Shown here in pieces: positions 34,781-41,922 of a DNA stretch of 41,922 nucleotides. Each line of letters starts with the position of its first letter. Position 1 is the stretch's first letter. The translations under genes were made by a program, and so were the position numbers. The notes beneath the pieces are model-generated. The model did no database searches. It saw only the letters and a program-made list of their open reading frames with translations, and was not told the DNA's origin. Location of the stretch: assembly GCA_000702025.1 (NCBI GenBank), contig JNKJ01000042.1:1-41922 (forward strand), read 5' to 3'. Origin of the DNA: Blautia schinkii DSM 10518. Its GTDB lineage: Bacteria; Bacillota; Clostridia; Lachnospirales; Lachnospiraceae.

Positions 34781-35937
34781 AAAACAGAAGCCTTAAGCAG
34801 GCATTTTTTGCGATTACAGCACTTTATCTCATTGTAGGAATTTTTCTTGCTTCCATTTCCTTTTTCGCCTGTGTGCAAATCCGCAGTCAATACGAATCCG
34901 GACCGCAAGTACAAATCATGGTGGACGAAAACGGTACACTGTCCACGCAGGCGGACGATGAACTTTCCCACAATCCAAAACAAAAGGTACAAGCAAATGC
35001 ACCAACGGTTACAAACCTGGTCCTCAACGCTTTACAGATTATCCTACCTGTATTTTTCGTGATGCTTTCCCTTATTCTGGCAGATATTTCTTTCTACCGC
35101 TGGAAGCTTAAAAAACCGTTGGAAGTTCTTGAGCATAGTGCCGCACGTATCCAAAAGCAGGATTTAGATTTCACGGTGCAAGCCTTTGGAAATGATGAAC
35201 TTGGGCGCCTCTGCTCCGCCTTTGAGACTATGCGCGCCGAGCTGCTTACGACAAACAAAGCGCTGTGGGCTCAGGTAGAAGAACGCAGGCGGCTCAATGC
35301 TGCTTTTGCCCACGACCTGCGTAATCCTGTCACTGTTCTCAAGGGTTCGGCTAAGCTCCTGGACGACGGCATAAAGAAGGGCAGCCTGCCCCAGGAAAAC
35401 GCCGCAGATATCGTTGACCTGATTTCACAATACGCAGGACGAATTGAAACTTATGTAACTGCCATGACCAACGCCCAGAAGCTTGAGGAACTGGAATGCA
35501 GGCCGGGTGATCTATCCTGGGATGAACTTAAATCCGGGCTTTGGAACAGTCTGCATGTACTTTCCTCCGGTACCGGAATCGAGCTTAATTTCCAAGGCAC
35601 GGAAGCAGTCTGCACGGTCAAAGCAGACCGGGGATTTCTCTTCAATGTTGCGGAAAATCTGGTGTATAATGCGCTTAGATACGCGAAATCAAGCGTCAGC
35701 GTCACACTTACCCTGGAAAACCCGGGATTCATTCTGCGTGTGTCAGACGACGGCCCCGGCTTTCCGGAATCCATACTAAAAAAAGGAGCCGCTCCGTTTT
35801 TACGCGACCGGGATGCAGATTCAGAGCACTTTGGAATGGGACTCTACATGTGCCGTCTGCTTTGCAAAAAACACGGCGGCGAACTGTATCTGGACAACTC
35901 CCCCAATGGCGCAGTTGTCACGGCACAATTTAACTAA
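34768..35937 (+). CDS. Membrane sensor histidine kinase
   Basis: 389 residues, overlapping the regulator gene by 13 bp. Two membrane spans (about 12-36 and 84-108) enclose a short extracellular segment of roughly 48 residues, followed by a HAMP domain (KKPLEVLEHSAARIQKQDLD). The H box is FAHDLRNPVTVLKG (H182), the N box ENLVYNALRYA, and the G boxes SDDGPGFP and FGMGLYMCRLLCKKHGG. The small sensor region resembles kinases that monitor cell-envelope stress or antimicrobial peptides together with an ABC exporter. The signal cannot be told from sequence. Confidence 0.9.
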   Translation: MERLKNRSLKQAFFAITALYLIVGIFLASISFFACVQIRSQYESGPQVQIMVDENGTLSTQADDELSHNPKQKVQANAPTVTNLVLNALQIILPVFFVMLSLILADISFYRWKLKKPLEVLEHSAARIQKQDLDFTVQAFGNDELGRLCSAFETMRAELLTTNKALWAQVEERRRLNAAFAHDLRNPVTVLKGSAKLLDDGIKKGSLPQENAADIVDLISQYAGRIETYVTAMTNAQKLEELECRPGDLSWDELKSGLWNSLHVLSSGTGIELNFQGTEAVCTVKADRGFLFNVAENLVYNALRYAKSSVSVTLTLENPGFILRVSDDGPGFPESILKKGAAPFLRDRDADSEHFGMGLYMCRLLCKKHGGELYLDNSPNGAVVTAQFN

Positions 35938-36110
35938 ATAAGTGAGAATTCTCCCACCTCTGCAGGCGGCGAGATGAATCACCATAAACAAGATTAACGG
36001 CAGTGGTGGGCGGAGAGAAATCGGTATCCCCCACTGACATGAGGTCAAGACATGCAGCCATAAAAGTCGTACTCTGTGAAATTACCGAGCGTGGATTGAA
36101 ACAACACATT

Positions 36111-36172
36111 AAATACTCCGCAGCAAACAACGAGCCATCAAATCTCCAGCACGCCAGAGCTGCGAGGTATTT
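36111..36172. repeat. Hairpin repeat W, copy 2 (after the kinase gene)
   Basis: AAATACTCCGCAGC (36111-36124) pairs with GCTGCGAGGTATTT (36159-36172) with one G-T pair and one mismatch. The loop shares GCCATCAAA and the 3' arm shares GAGCTGCG and GGTATTTGA with copy 1 at 33792. Upstream, 36000-36043 holds another small inverted repeat (CAGTGGTGGG and CCCCCACTG), so 35938-36230 contains only repeat sequence and no gene. Confidence 0.6.
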
Positions 36173-36233
36173 GATTTACGCTCCGCTTCGGTTTATGCTG
36201 AGCGTGCGCGACTAACGCACAGCCCCTCGAGCC

Positions 36234-36397
36234 AGTACTGCATTGCGTAAATTCCTGTGAATTCTGCACACGCTATCCGCGCCATCTGCACGCCTTCGAA
36301 GCTAGCCGTAGCCCGCCGCTACGTCGTCGCTTCGCAGGCGCACAGCTGACATGAATATCGTGCACAGAATCCACAGGAATTTATGCAATGCAGTACT
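36234..36397. repeat. Long structured inverted repeat Z
   Basis: Arms of 39 bp (36234-36272 and 36359-36397) begin with AGTACTGCATTGC and agree at about 90 percent. The 86-base loop has nested stems (GAAGC/GCTTC around GTAGC/GCTAC). Architecture is like copies X and Y, with long arms and a structured loop, but the sequence is unrelated. A small hairpin (GTGCG/CGCAC, 36204-36219) precedes it. It separates the two-component genes from the exporter operon. Confidence 0.7.
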
Positions 36398-36452
36398 AGT
36401 CGCCAAATTGGCCTGCTTATATGTCTGCTTTGCTCATTATTCATGGCAATTC

Positions 36453-36484
36453 TTGAGCGATTTTTGAGATTTACACATTACACT
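36453..36484 (+). promoter_or_regulatory. Paired TTGAG boxes and -10 before the ABC transporter
   Basis: TTGAG at 36453 and 36464, then TACACT at 36479-36484, the same geometry as at 34053-34084 (both 11 and 26 bp offsets identical), in the context TTGAGATTTA. It is the probable target of the response regulator encoded at 34106. Confidence 0.55.
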
Positions 36485-36516
36485 CTCCTTATCAACAGAA
36501 AAGGAGAGTGTTTTTT
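36481..36516 (+). terminator. Hairpin with T tract overlapping the promoter and ribosome binding site of the ABC transporter gene
   Basis: CACTCTCCTT (36481-36490) and AAGGAGAGTG (36501-36510) form a perfect 10-bp stem with a 10-base loop, followed directly by TTTTTT and then the ATG. The 3' arm is the ribosome binding site. A transcript entering from upstream would form the hairpin and either terminate or hide the ribosome binding site, while a transcript starting near 36491 from the local promoter would lack the 5' arm. Confidence 0.6.
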
Positions 36517-37191
36517 ATGAAACTAAAAGCTGAACAATTGACAAAAATCTACGGTTCCGGTGAAAGCCGGGTCACAGCACTTGATAAAGCCACCCTGGAG
36601 GTCAATAACAACGATTTCATCTCCATCATGGGCCCTTCCGGCAGCGGCAAGAGCACCCTGCTCCACCTGCTGTCCGGCCTTGACCGCCCCACCTCGGGAA
36701 AACTTTCCTACGATGGTCAGGACATCTATACCTTCAGTGACAAAAAGCTGTCTCTTTTCCGGCGTCAGCGCATAGGCTTTATCTTCCAGCAATTCAATCT
36801 TCTGCCTGTGCTGACAGCAAGGGAAAATATTATCATGCCGCTTCTCCTGGACCACAGACAGCCCGATGAAGCGTACCTGAAAAAACTGTCCAAACTTCTG
36901 GACATTGACAGCAGGCTTTCCCATCTGCCAAGTGAGCTCTCCGGCGGACAGCAGCAGCGCACTGCCATTGCCCGGGCACTGATCGCGCAGCCGGACATTA
37001 TTTTCGCCGACGAGCCGACCGGAAATCTGGACAGTAAAAATGGCGGCGAGGTTATGGATATGCTCATTGACATCTGGCGTGAGCTTGGCAAATCCCTGGT
37101 GATCATCACGCACGACAGCCGCATCGCAGGTCTTGCAGAAAGACAATTTGTGATTGTGGACGGTGTCCTTACGGAGGTGAACGCAAAATGA
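36517..37191 (+). CDS. ABC transporter ATP-binding protein (MacB/LolD-like)
   Basis: 224 residues from ATG 36517 (GTG at 36508 is within the ribosome binding site). Walker A is GPSGSGKST (39-47), the signature SELSGGQQQRTAIARAL, and Walker B DIIFADEPTGNLDS, with the H loop in VIITHD. It belongs to the MacB/FtsE-like class that works with FtsX-type permeases to drive mechanotransmission or peptide export rather than solute import. The stop overlaps the permease start (ATGA). It is probably induced by the adjacent two-component system. Confidence 0.92.
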   Translation: MKLKAEQLTKIYGSGESRVTALDKATLEVNNNDFISIMGPSGSGKSTLLHLLSGLDRPTSGKLSYDGQDIYTFSDKKLSLFRRQRIGFIFQQFNLLPVLTARENIIMPLLLDHRQPDEAYLKKLSKLLDIDSRLSHLPSELSGGQQQRTAIARALIAQPDIIFADEPTGNLDSKNGGEVMDMLIDIWRELGKSLVIITHDSRIAGLAERQFVIVDGVLTEVNAK

Positions 37192-39662
37192 AATCTTACC
37201 GCACTCTCGCTTTGAAGGAGCTTCTGGTCCAGAGAGTTACTTCTATATTAATTATAATTGCTATCACCCTTTCCACAATGATGGTGACAGTGATCGGACA
37301 GTCTATCGGCATCCTGAATACCATGCGCCAGGAGCAGGCTGCAAGCCTGAACGGAAACCGCTATGCAACGCTTCATCAGCTTAAGCAGGAAGCCGCTGCA
37401 GGAGTCATGTCAGATTACCGGCTCTCCTACGCCGAAAAATTGATTGCTCTGGGAAGGTCCGATATCCCGGACAGTAAACTATCCATACTTCTCAGGGAAT
37501 ATGCCGGAAACGCCCTGAGCGCATACCCGCAGATTTCCAAGCTTCAGGAAGGCCGCCTCCCCGAAGCCCCGGACGAGCTTGCGCTTCCCTCTGATGTGCT
37601 GTCACTTCTGGGTTATGAAGGCAGACTTGGAGAACACATTTCTCTCGATTTGTCCATCTCCGTTCTGCATGATACGGAAGCGGCTTATCAATATACCGGC
37701 GATTTCGTGCTCACCGGAATTCTGAAGCCTAACTATATCGGCTATGTGTCCGGCTCCACAGAAGGAATTGTCGGACCCGGAACAGCAGAAAAGCTTCTCC
37801 CGGAAAAATATCTTTTATACTCTGTAGACATACGCACCAAAGAAAAAGGAAGCTTCCAGCATACAATCGATGACCTTGCTGCGACCTATAATATCCCGGA
37901 TTACTGTCTCCAATACAATGATGTGCTGCTTTCCGCAATGGGCATCAATTACCGCTCCGACACTGTCTCGACTGAGGCTTCCGGGTTTTCCTATATGGCT
38001 GTGGCAGGCATTATGACCGGAGTTCTTGTGCTTCTGGCTGCAGGACTTGTAATCTATAACATCCTCAAAATCGCTGTAGCCAAGCATATCCGGCAGTATG
38101 GCACACTTCGGGCAATGGGGGCGGAGCGCGGCCAGCTCTATGTACTGGTTGCTGTACAGCTTGCCCTCCTCAGTGCGGTGGGAATCCCCTGCGGCATGGT
38201 CCTTGGGCTTCTTTCTGCCAAAGGAATCACCACCGCCGCGGCAGGATTCTTTAATCCTGAGCTCTTTATGGCCCAGACTCAGGAGGAGGTTGCCGCATTG
38301 ATCGCCCAGAGCTCACAGGGAAGGGCTCTGCCGCTGCTTGCAGGCGCGGCGGTCACTCTGCTGTTCGCCTTTGCCGCTGCCATGCCCGCAGCCCGCTATG
38401 CCTCGAAGGTTTCGCCAACGGTTGCCATGACACAGCAAACCGTAAAAATCAGGCGCGGTCACAGAAAGCCGGGGCGTATCCGCAGTTTTGAGGCCTTTTA
38501 TGCCAGAATGAACATGAAACGCAGCCGGGGCAGGACCACCATCACCATCCTTTCCCTGGTAATCAGCATCACGGTTTTTGTAGCGCTGAACAGCTTCACC
38601 TCCATCCTTGACACCTCTGCAAAAGTACAGCAGATGCATCTGGGAGACTATTCGCTGACAAATCAGGGAATCGGCTTCTCGCCTGAGGATGTTGCTGCCC
38701 TTGCTGATTCTCCTGATATAGAGGAGGTCGTCAAATTAAAGTATAAACAGTTTATACCCGACGAAAACGGAATACCTGAAGGAATTGACTTATCTCTTTC
38801 TCTGCAGCCGGGAGAGGTCTTCCATCTGGCAGGCGCTGACGAAACCCTGCTGAAAAACAACGTGCCCGATCTGACAGAGAAGGACTGGAACGCAATGAAA
38901 GAAGGCAAGGCCTGCTTCGTCAAAAATCCAATTAAAATCGGCGGCACACAGACGGAACAGACTTCCCTGCGCGAGGGAGACACCATAACTGTAAACGGCG
39001 TCACCATGACGATTCTCAGGTTAATCGGCAATCCCGTCATTCTGGAAAATGAAGGCTTTATCAATGGTGTGGAGGTCGTTGTGTGGGATGATGTTTTTGA
39101 CAAAATAACGGGCGAAAGCCATTATACGGAGCTCTACCCTAAGCTTAACAGCAATGCAGACCGCGAAACAGCGGAGGATGCCATTAGCACACTCTGCAGC
39201 CGGACAGGCGGAAGCTGGCTGTCCTACGAAAACACTGATGCACAGCTAAAAGAAAGCTTTGAGCAGATACGCCTGCTGGCATGGGGGTTCATCGTATTTG
39301 TGGGCCTCATCGGAATCCTTAACATCATCAACACCGTGTACACCAATATCCACACAAGAATCAAAGAAATCGGCGTCCAGCGCGCCATTGGCATGAGCCG
39401 CGACAGCCTGTACAAAACCTTCCTCTTTGAGGGTGCGTATTACGGTCTGATCGCCGCGGTGATCGGAGGGGCCGCCGGGTATATCTGCTCAATCTTTATA
39501 GGTGCCGCAGCCACAGACTCTCTCCGCCTCACCGCAGAGCCCGTGATACCTATCTTACAGGCCGCCGTGCTGGCACTTGCGGCCTGCCTGGGAGCAACCT
39601 GCATTCCCCTGAGAAAAATCTCCCGGCTCAGTATTGTGGAATCTATTGAGACAGTGGAGTAA
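37188..39662 (+). CDS. FtsX-like (MacB-type) ABC transporter permease
   Basis: 824 residues. An N-terminal span (ILIIIAITLSTMMVTVIGQS) is followed by a large extracellular domain, then three spans (about 268-400) with HIRQYGTLRAMGAERGQLYV, the FtsX domain signature. A second half repeats the plan: span near 450, extracellular domain, and spans after LLAWGFIVFVGLIGILNIIN with RIKEIGVQRAIGMSRDSLYK. Two FtsX domains in one chain give eight spans. This type exports or removes antimicrobial peptides or lipoproteins; the substrate is unknown. The stop overlaps the end of helD on the other strand by 20 bp. Confidence 0.9.
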   Translation: MKSYRTLALKELLVQRVTSILIIIAITLSTMMVTVIGQSIGILNTMRQEQAASLNGNRYATLHQLKQEAAAGVMSDYRLSYAEKLIALGRSDIPDSKLSILLREYAGNALSAYPQISKLQEGRLPEAPDELALPSDVLSLLGYEGRLGEHISLDLSISVLHDTEAAYQYTGDFVLTGILKPNYIGYVSGSTEGIVGPGTAEKLLPEKYLLYSVDIRTKEKGSFQHTIDDLAATYNIPDYCLQYNDVLLSAMGINYRSDTVSTEASGFSYMAVAGIMTGVLVLLAAGLVIYNILKIAVAKHIRQYGTLRAMGAERGQLYVLVAVQLALLSAVGIPCGMVLGLLSAKGITTAAAGFFNPELFMAQTQEEVAALIAQSSQGRALPLLAGAAVTLLFAFAAAMPAARYASKVSPTVAMTQQTVKIRRGHRKPGRIRSFEAFYARMNMKRSRGRTTITILSLVISITVFVALNSFTSILDTSAKVQQMHLGDYSLTNQGIGFSPEDVAALADSPDIEEVVKLKYKQFIPDENGIPEGIDLSLSLQPGEVFHLAGADETLLKNNVPDLTEKDWNAMKEGKACFVKNPIKIGGTQTEQTSLREGDTITVNGVTMTILRLIGNPVILENEGFINGVEVVVWDDVFDKITGESHYTELYPKLNSNADRETAEDAISTLCSRTGGSWLSYENTDAQLKESFEQIRLLAWGFIVFVGLIGILNIINTVYTNIHTRIKEIGVQRAIGMSRDSLYKTFLFEGAYYGLIAAVIGGAAGYICSIFIGAAATDSLRLTAEPVIPILQAAVLALAACLGATCIPLRKISRLSIVESIETVE

Positions 39663-41706
39663 GCTCCCCACAATACACCACATGCAGCTCATGCAGCGCC
39701 CGGGTGATTGCCACATACAGAAGCTTCGCATCCCCCTCTGACCTGCCATAACTTTCCGGGGAGGGATTCCAGAGGATAACCGCATCAAACTCCAGACCCT
39801 TGGTCTTAGCGACAGGGAGGACCATAACTCCTTTATGGAAGCTCTCCTCCCCGTCCGCTACGGCAGATATCCCCAGATACTGCGCGGCTTCGGCCGCTGA
39901 ATTTTCATCCCTGCAGATGACAGCCGTTGTATCATAACCACTGCTCTCTATTCCACTTAATATTTCCAACGCCTTAGAAGCCATGCTTCGGCACGCCTCC
40001 TCGAAAGACATCCCCTCTTCCCCACATTTCCAAATCCCCACCGGACTGCCGTGGCGGATTACCGGCTGAATCTTGTAAGCGCCCGCGTTTGCATGTTGGA
40101 GCACATGCCCTGCATATTCGGAAATCTCTATGGTATTACGGTAACTCTTCGCCAATATATGAAAACTCATATGTTCGCCGCCGAAAACATCATTCTTCAA
40201 ATCCTCCCAGCTATTCATACCCGTCTCATAATGGATGTTCTGAGACACATCACCCATCAGGGTAAAATAACATCCCGGAAGCATCTGCCGCAGCACATAG
40301 TAAACCGACTCGCCAAAATCCTGGGTTTCATCCACAATGATCTGACGGTAGTCCTCATATGTTTCCTTTGCCAGAAGCCTCACCTCAATCAGGGCCAGGG
40401 CGGCCAGATCATAAATATCAAAACGATGCTTCTGCACATGGGCAATCACCGAATCCATACAGGCCCCGTTCCCCTTTACCAAGGCATACCACATCAAAAA
40501 ATCCACATACACGTCCGCCGCCTTGGTCGTCTTTTTCCAAACAAATGTATTTTTATATTCTTTCACTAAAACCTTTCTAAGCCCGGCATCCTCCTCATCA
40601 TATAGAAGCATCTTAATCCTCGCGCCCAGTCTCTCATTCAAGAAACCGCTCAGATACGCCACGGAACGCTCCTTATTTCTTTCCAGAATATCTCTGATAT
40701 CCTCTCCCGACATAAGAATCCCCGCCTTTGTATCCACAATATCCCCATCCGGCAGGGCCTGCTTTCTCACCCCTTCCAGGTAATTATCCAATGCCTGAAT
40801 AAACTCAAGCCTGCTCTTAAAACTCTCTCCCTCATCCATCTCAATATAACGGTCATTTTTCTTCCAGCTCTTATCCAAATATCGGAGCAAAAACCTGTCC
40901 ATTCTCATCTGGCTCACATTCTCCACATCCAGCTCCGGCAGGCCGCTGGTTATATAGCGCAGCAGCATGTCACTGGCGGCAATGATACAGAACTCCTCCG
41001 GTGCAAACTGCTTCCCGTAATTATAGAGAATATAGGAAATCCGGTGCATAGCTACCGTAGTTTTTCCGCTGCCTGCCACACCCTGAACCAGAATATTCTT
41101 ATAGGGAGTTTTTCTGATGATTTCATCCTGCTCCTTCTGTATCGTAGAAATAATATCGCCCAGAACCACATCCTTATTCTGCGAAAGATATTTGACCAAC
41201 AGCTCATCATTTGCCACGGTATCACTGTCATAATATCCCTGAAGCTTCCCCTCTGAAATATCAAAGGTCCGTTTCAGATAAAGGTCAATCGGAATCGACT
41301 TCCCCCCAACAGTCCGGTAACTGCCCTGTCCCAACGTATTCTCATAATACACCGTAGCCGCCGGAGCTCGCCAATCCACTACAATAACCTCATGGTCCTT
41401 CAGAGTAATGCCGTTTTTACCAATATAAAGCATCTCCTCTGTTCCGGTTTCCAATTCCTTATAATCAATACGCCCGAAATACGGTTTATTATAAGCAGTT
41501 CTGTTTTTTAAAAGTGTCTTACCGTAGTGCTCCCGCATATTTTCGCTGACGATCAACTGTCCATACAGCTCCGTATCCCCACTGCGGACCGCACGGAATA
41601 AATCCTCAGATTCCTTTTCCGCGTCCTTAAGCAGAGCCTCATAACGTGCAATATTCTCTTCGATTCTCTCACGGCATTGTACCAAGTGCAGTTCTTCCTG
41701 AATCAT
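39643..41706 (-). CDS. helD: RNA polymerase recycling ATPase HelD (UvrD-like helicase)
   Basis: 687 residues from ATG 41704-41706, preceded by AGGAGGAGG; an open upstream extension to 41826 lies in repeat sequence and is not coding. The N-terminal antiparallel coiled coil (HLVQCRERIEENIARYEALL) is followed by GRIDY and VIVVDWRAPAATVYYEN, characteristic of HelD. Walker A is GVAGSGKT (209-216), motif II is IIVDETQDF, and motifs LMGDVSQNIHYETG, KSYRNTIEIS, VAKTKGLEFDAVILWNP and LLYVAITRA follow. HelD frees stalled RNA polymerase from nucleic acid using ATP. It is convergent with the permease gene with a 20-bp overlap and no room for a separate terminator. Confidence 0.9.
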   Translation of the reverse strand: MIQEELHLVQCRERIEENIARYEALLKDAEKESEDLFRAVRSGDTELYGQLIVSENMREHYGKTLLKNRTAYNKPYFGRIDYKELETGTEEMLYIGKNGITLKDHEVIVVDWRAPAATVYYENTLGQGSYRTVGGKSIPIDLYLKRTFDISEGKLQGYYDSDTVANDELLVKYLSQNKDVVLGDIISTIQKEQDEIIRKTPYKNILVQGVAGSGKTTVAMHRISYILYNYGKQFAPEEFCIIAASDMLLRYITSGLPELDVENVSQMRMDRFLLRYLDKSWKKNDRYIEMDEGESFKSRLEFIQALDNYLEGVRKQALPDGDIVDTKAGILMSGEDIRDILERNKERSVAYLSGFLNERLGARIKMLLYDEEDAGLRKVLVKEYKNTFVWKKTTKAADVYVDFLMWYALVKGNGACMDSVIAHVQKHRFDIYDLAALALIEVRLLAKETYEDYRQIIVDETQDFGESVYYVLRQMLPGCYFTLMGDVSQNIHYETGMNSWEDLKNDVFGGEHMSFHILAKSYRNTIEISEYAGHVLQHANAGAYKIQPVIRHGSPVGIWKCGEEGMSFEEACRSMASKALEILSGIESSGYDTTAVICRDENSAAEAAQYLGISAVADGEESFHKGVMVLPVAKTKGLEFDAVILWNPSPESYGRSEGDAKLLYVAITRALHELHVVYCGELTPLSQ

Positions 41707-41762
41707 GATGTCCTCCTCCTTTTCTTTATGGTAATTTAGGGGTCCCCTGGAAAGTGTTCGAT

Positions 41763-41922
41763 GGGAAACAGAAGGAAGTTGGGGGCGGGAGCTGGGCACG
41801 TCACGCAGATGCCCGCTTCCCTTCAACTAATCGCCAACTGCGACTAAGCCGCTCGAGAAGAGCTCTCGCGGCTAAGTCTCCGTAGGCGCTGGATTTTCAG
41901 GCGCGCTTTCCGCAAATCTGCC
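41763..41922. repeat. Long structured inverted repeat, copy Y (runs off the window)
   Basis: Read on the minus strand this matches copy X in order: TTTGCGGAA, CGCCTGAAAATCCAG, a TACGGAG block, a hairpin, GCAGTT, TTAGTTGAAGG, then the outer arm ending TTCTGTTTCCC. The inner hairpin is GCCGC/GCGGC with GA/GA and GAG/CTC around a CTCTT loop. Only one long arm lies within the window; the other should follow after base 41922. It sits upstream of helD. Confidence 0.7.

Noticed and set aside
36065..36102. A CRISPR-repeat-like string ending GTGGATTGAAAC
   Set aside because: Only one copy is present, with no second repeat, no regular spacer and no cas gene in the window. At most it is an orphan remnant.
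1..41922. tRNA or rRNA gene as the integration target of the island
   Set aside because: I saw no tRNA-like cloverleaf or rRNA sequence in the window. The integration site evidence points to rlmD.

Overview
The window looks like a chromosomal segment of a Gram-positive anaerobe of the class Clostridia, most likely Lachnospiraceae. The grounds are the style of the housekeeping proteins (PcrA, RlmD, HelD, AzlCD, an Rpn-type nuclease, a VanR/VanS-like two-component pair with a MacB-type exporter), strong AGGAGG ribosome binding sites, and recombinase and transposase types common in that family. No 16S rRNA gene or tRNA is present to fix the genus.

Layout. 1-1.6 kb: the start of an IS4-type transposase cut by the window edge, a YciI-like gene, a decayed DUF2200 gene and a DUF1905/DUF1801 pair. 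1.7-4.7 kb: a large single-gene GmrSD-like (DUF262/DUF1524) restriction protein. 4.8-26.15 kb: a defence and mobile-element array. 26.1-30.4 kb: chromosomal rlmD, a small membrane protein and pcrA. 30.5-32.7 kb: two tandem-repeat arrays, an Rpn nuclease gene and a long structured inverted repeat. 32.7-33.8 kb: azlCD. 34.1-39.7 kb: response regulator, sensor kinase, ABC ATPase and a two-FtsX-domain permease, with structured repeats between them. 39.6-41.7 kb: helD, then a second copy of the structured repeat running off the window.

The main observation is that the region between about 5.06 and 26.15 kb reads as a tandem array of integrated elements stacked at the 3' end of rlmD (23S rRNA U1939 methyltransferase), much as SCC elements stack at rlmH in staphylococci. 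Five short related sites (cores at 26144-26158, 24086-24100, 21875-21889, 20708-20721 and 5052-5064) each encode, on the minus strand, an alternative in-frame C-terminus for RlmD (HCET, HVET, HCEV, HCEV and HVKT versions). They delimit four elements. E1 (24.1-26.15 kb) carries a truncated helicase fused to two nuclease domains. E2 (21.9-24.1 kb) carries a DUF4238 gene and GNAT debris. E3 (20.7-21.9 kb) carries a decayed RhuM gene. E4 (5.06-20.7 kb) carries three serine recombinase genes, a broken IS1634-family element, an XRE regulator and a four-gene anti-phage cassette. E1 and E2 share both ends but not their cargo, and neither encodes a recombinase, so they look like non-autonomous cassettes. 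E3 and E4 share another pair of ends. The fifth site (5.06 kb) is followed by what looks like the original, longer C-terminal extension of RlmD, now decayed.

The E4 cassette (DUF499 ATPase, DUF3780, DUF1156 DNA methylase, PLD-SNF2 helicase; 15178 down to 5829) is a tightly overlapping operon ending at a clear terminator. It resembles BREX type 3 (BrxC, PglXI, BrxHII) without a PglZ. In the right half, the response regulator gene and the ABC transporter gene have the same pair of TTGAG boxes 11 bp apart, which suggests the regulator controls both itself and the exporter.
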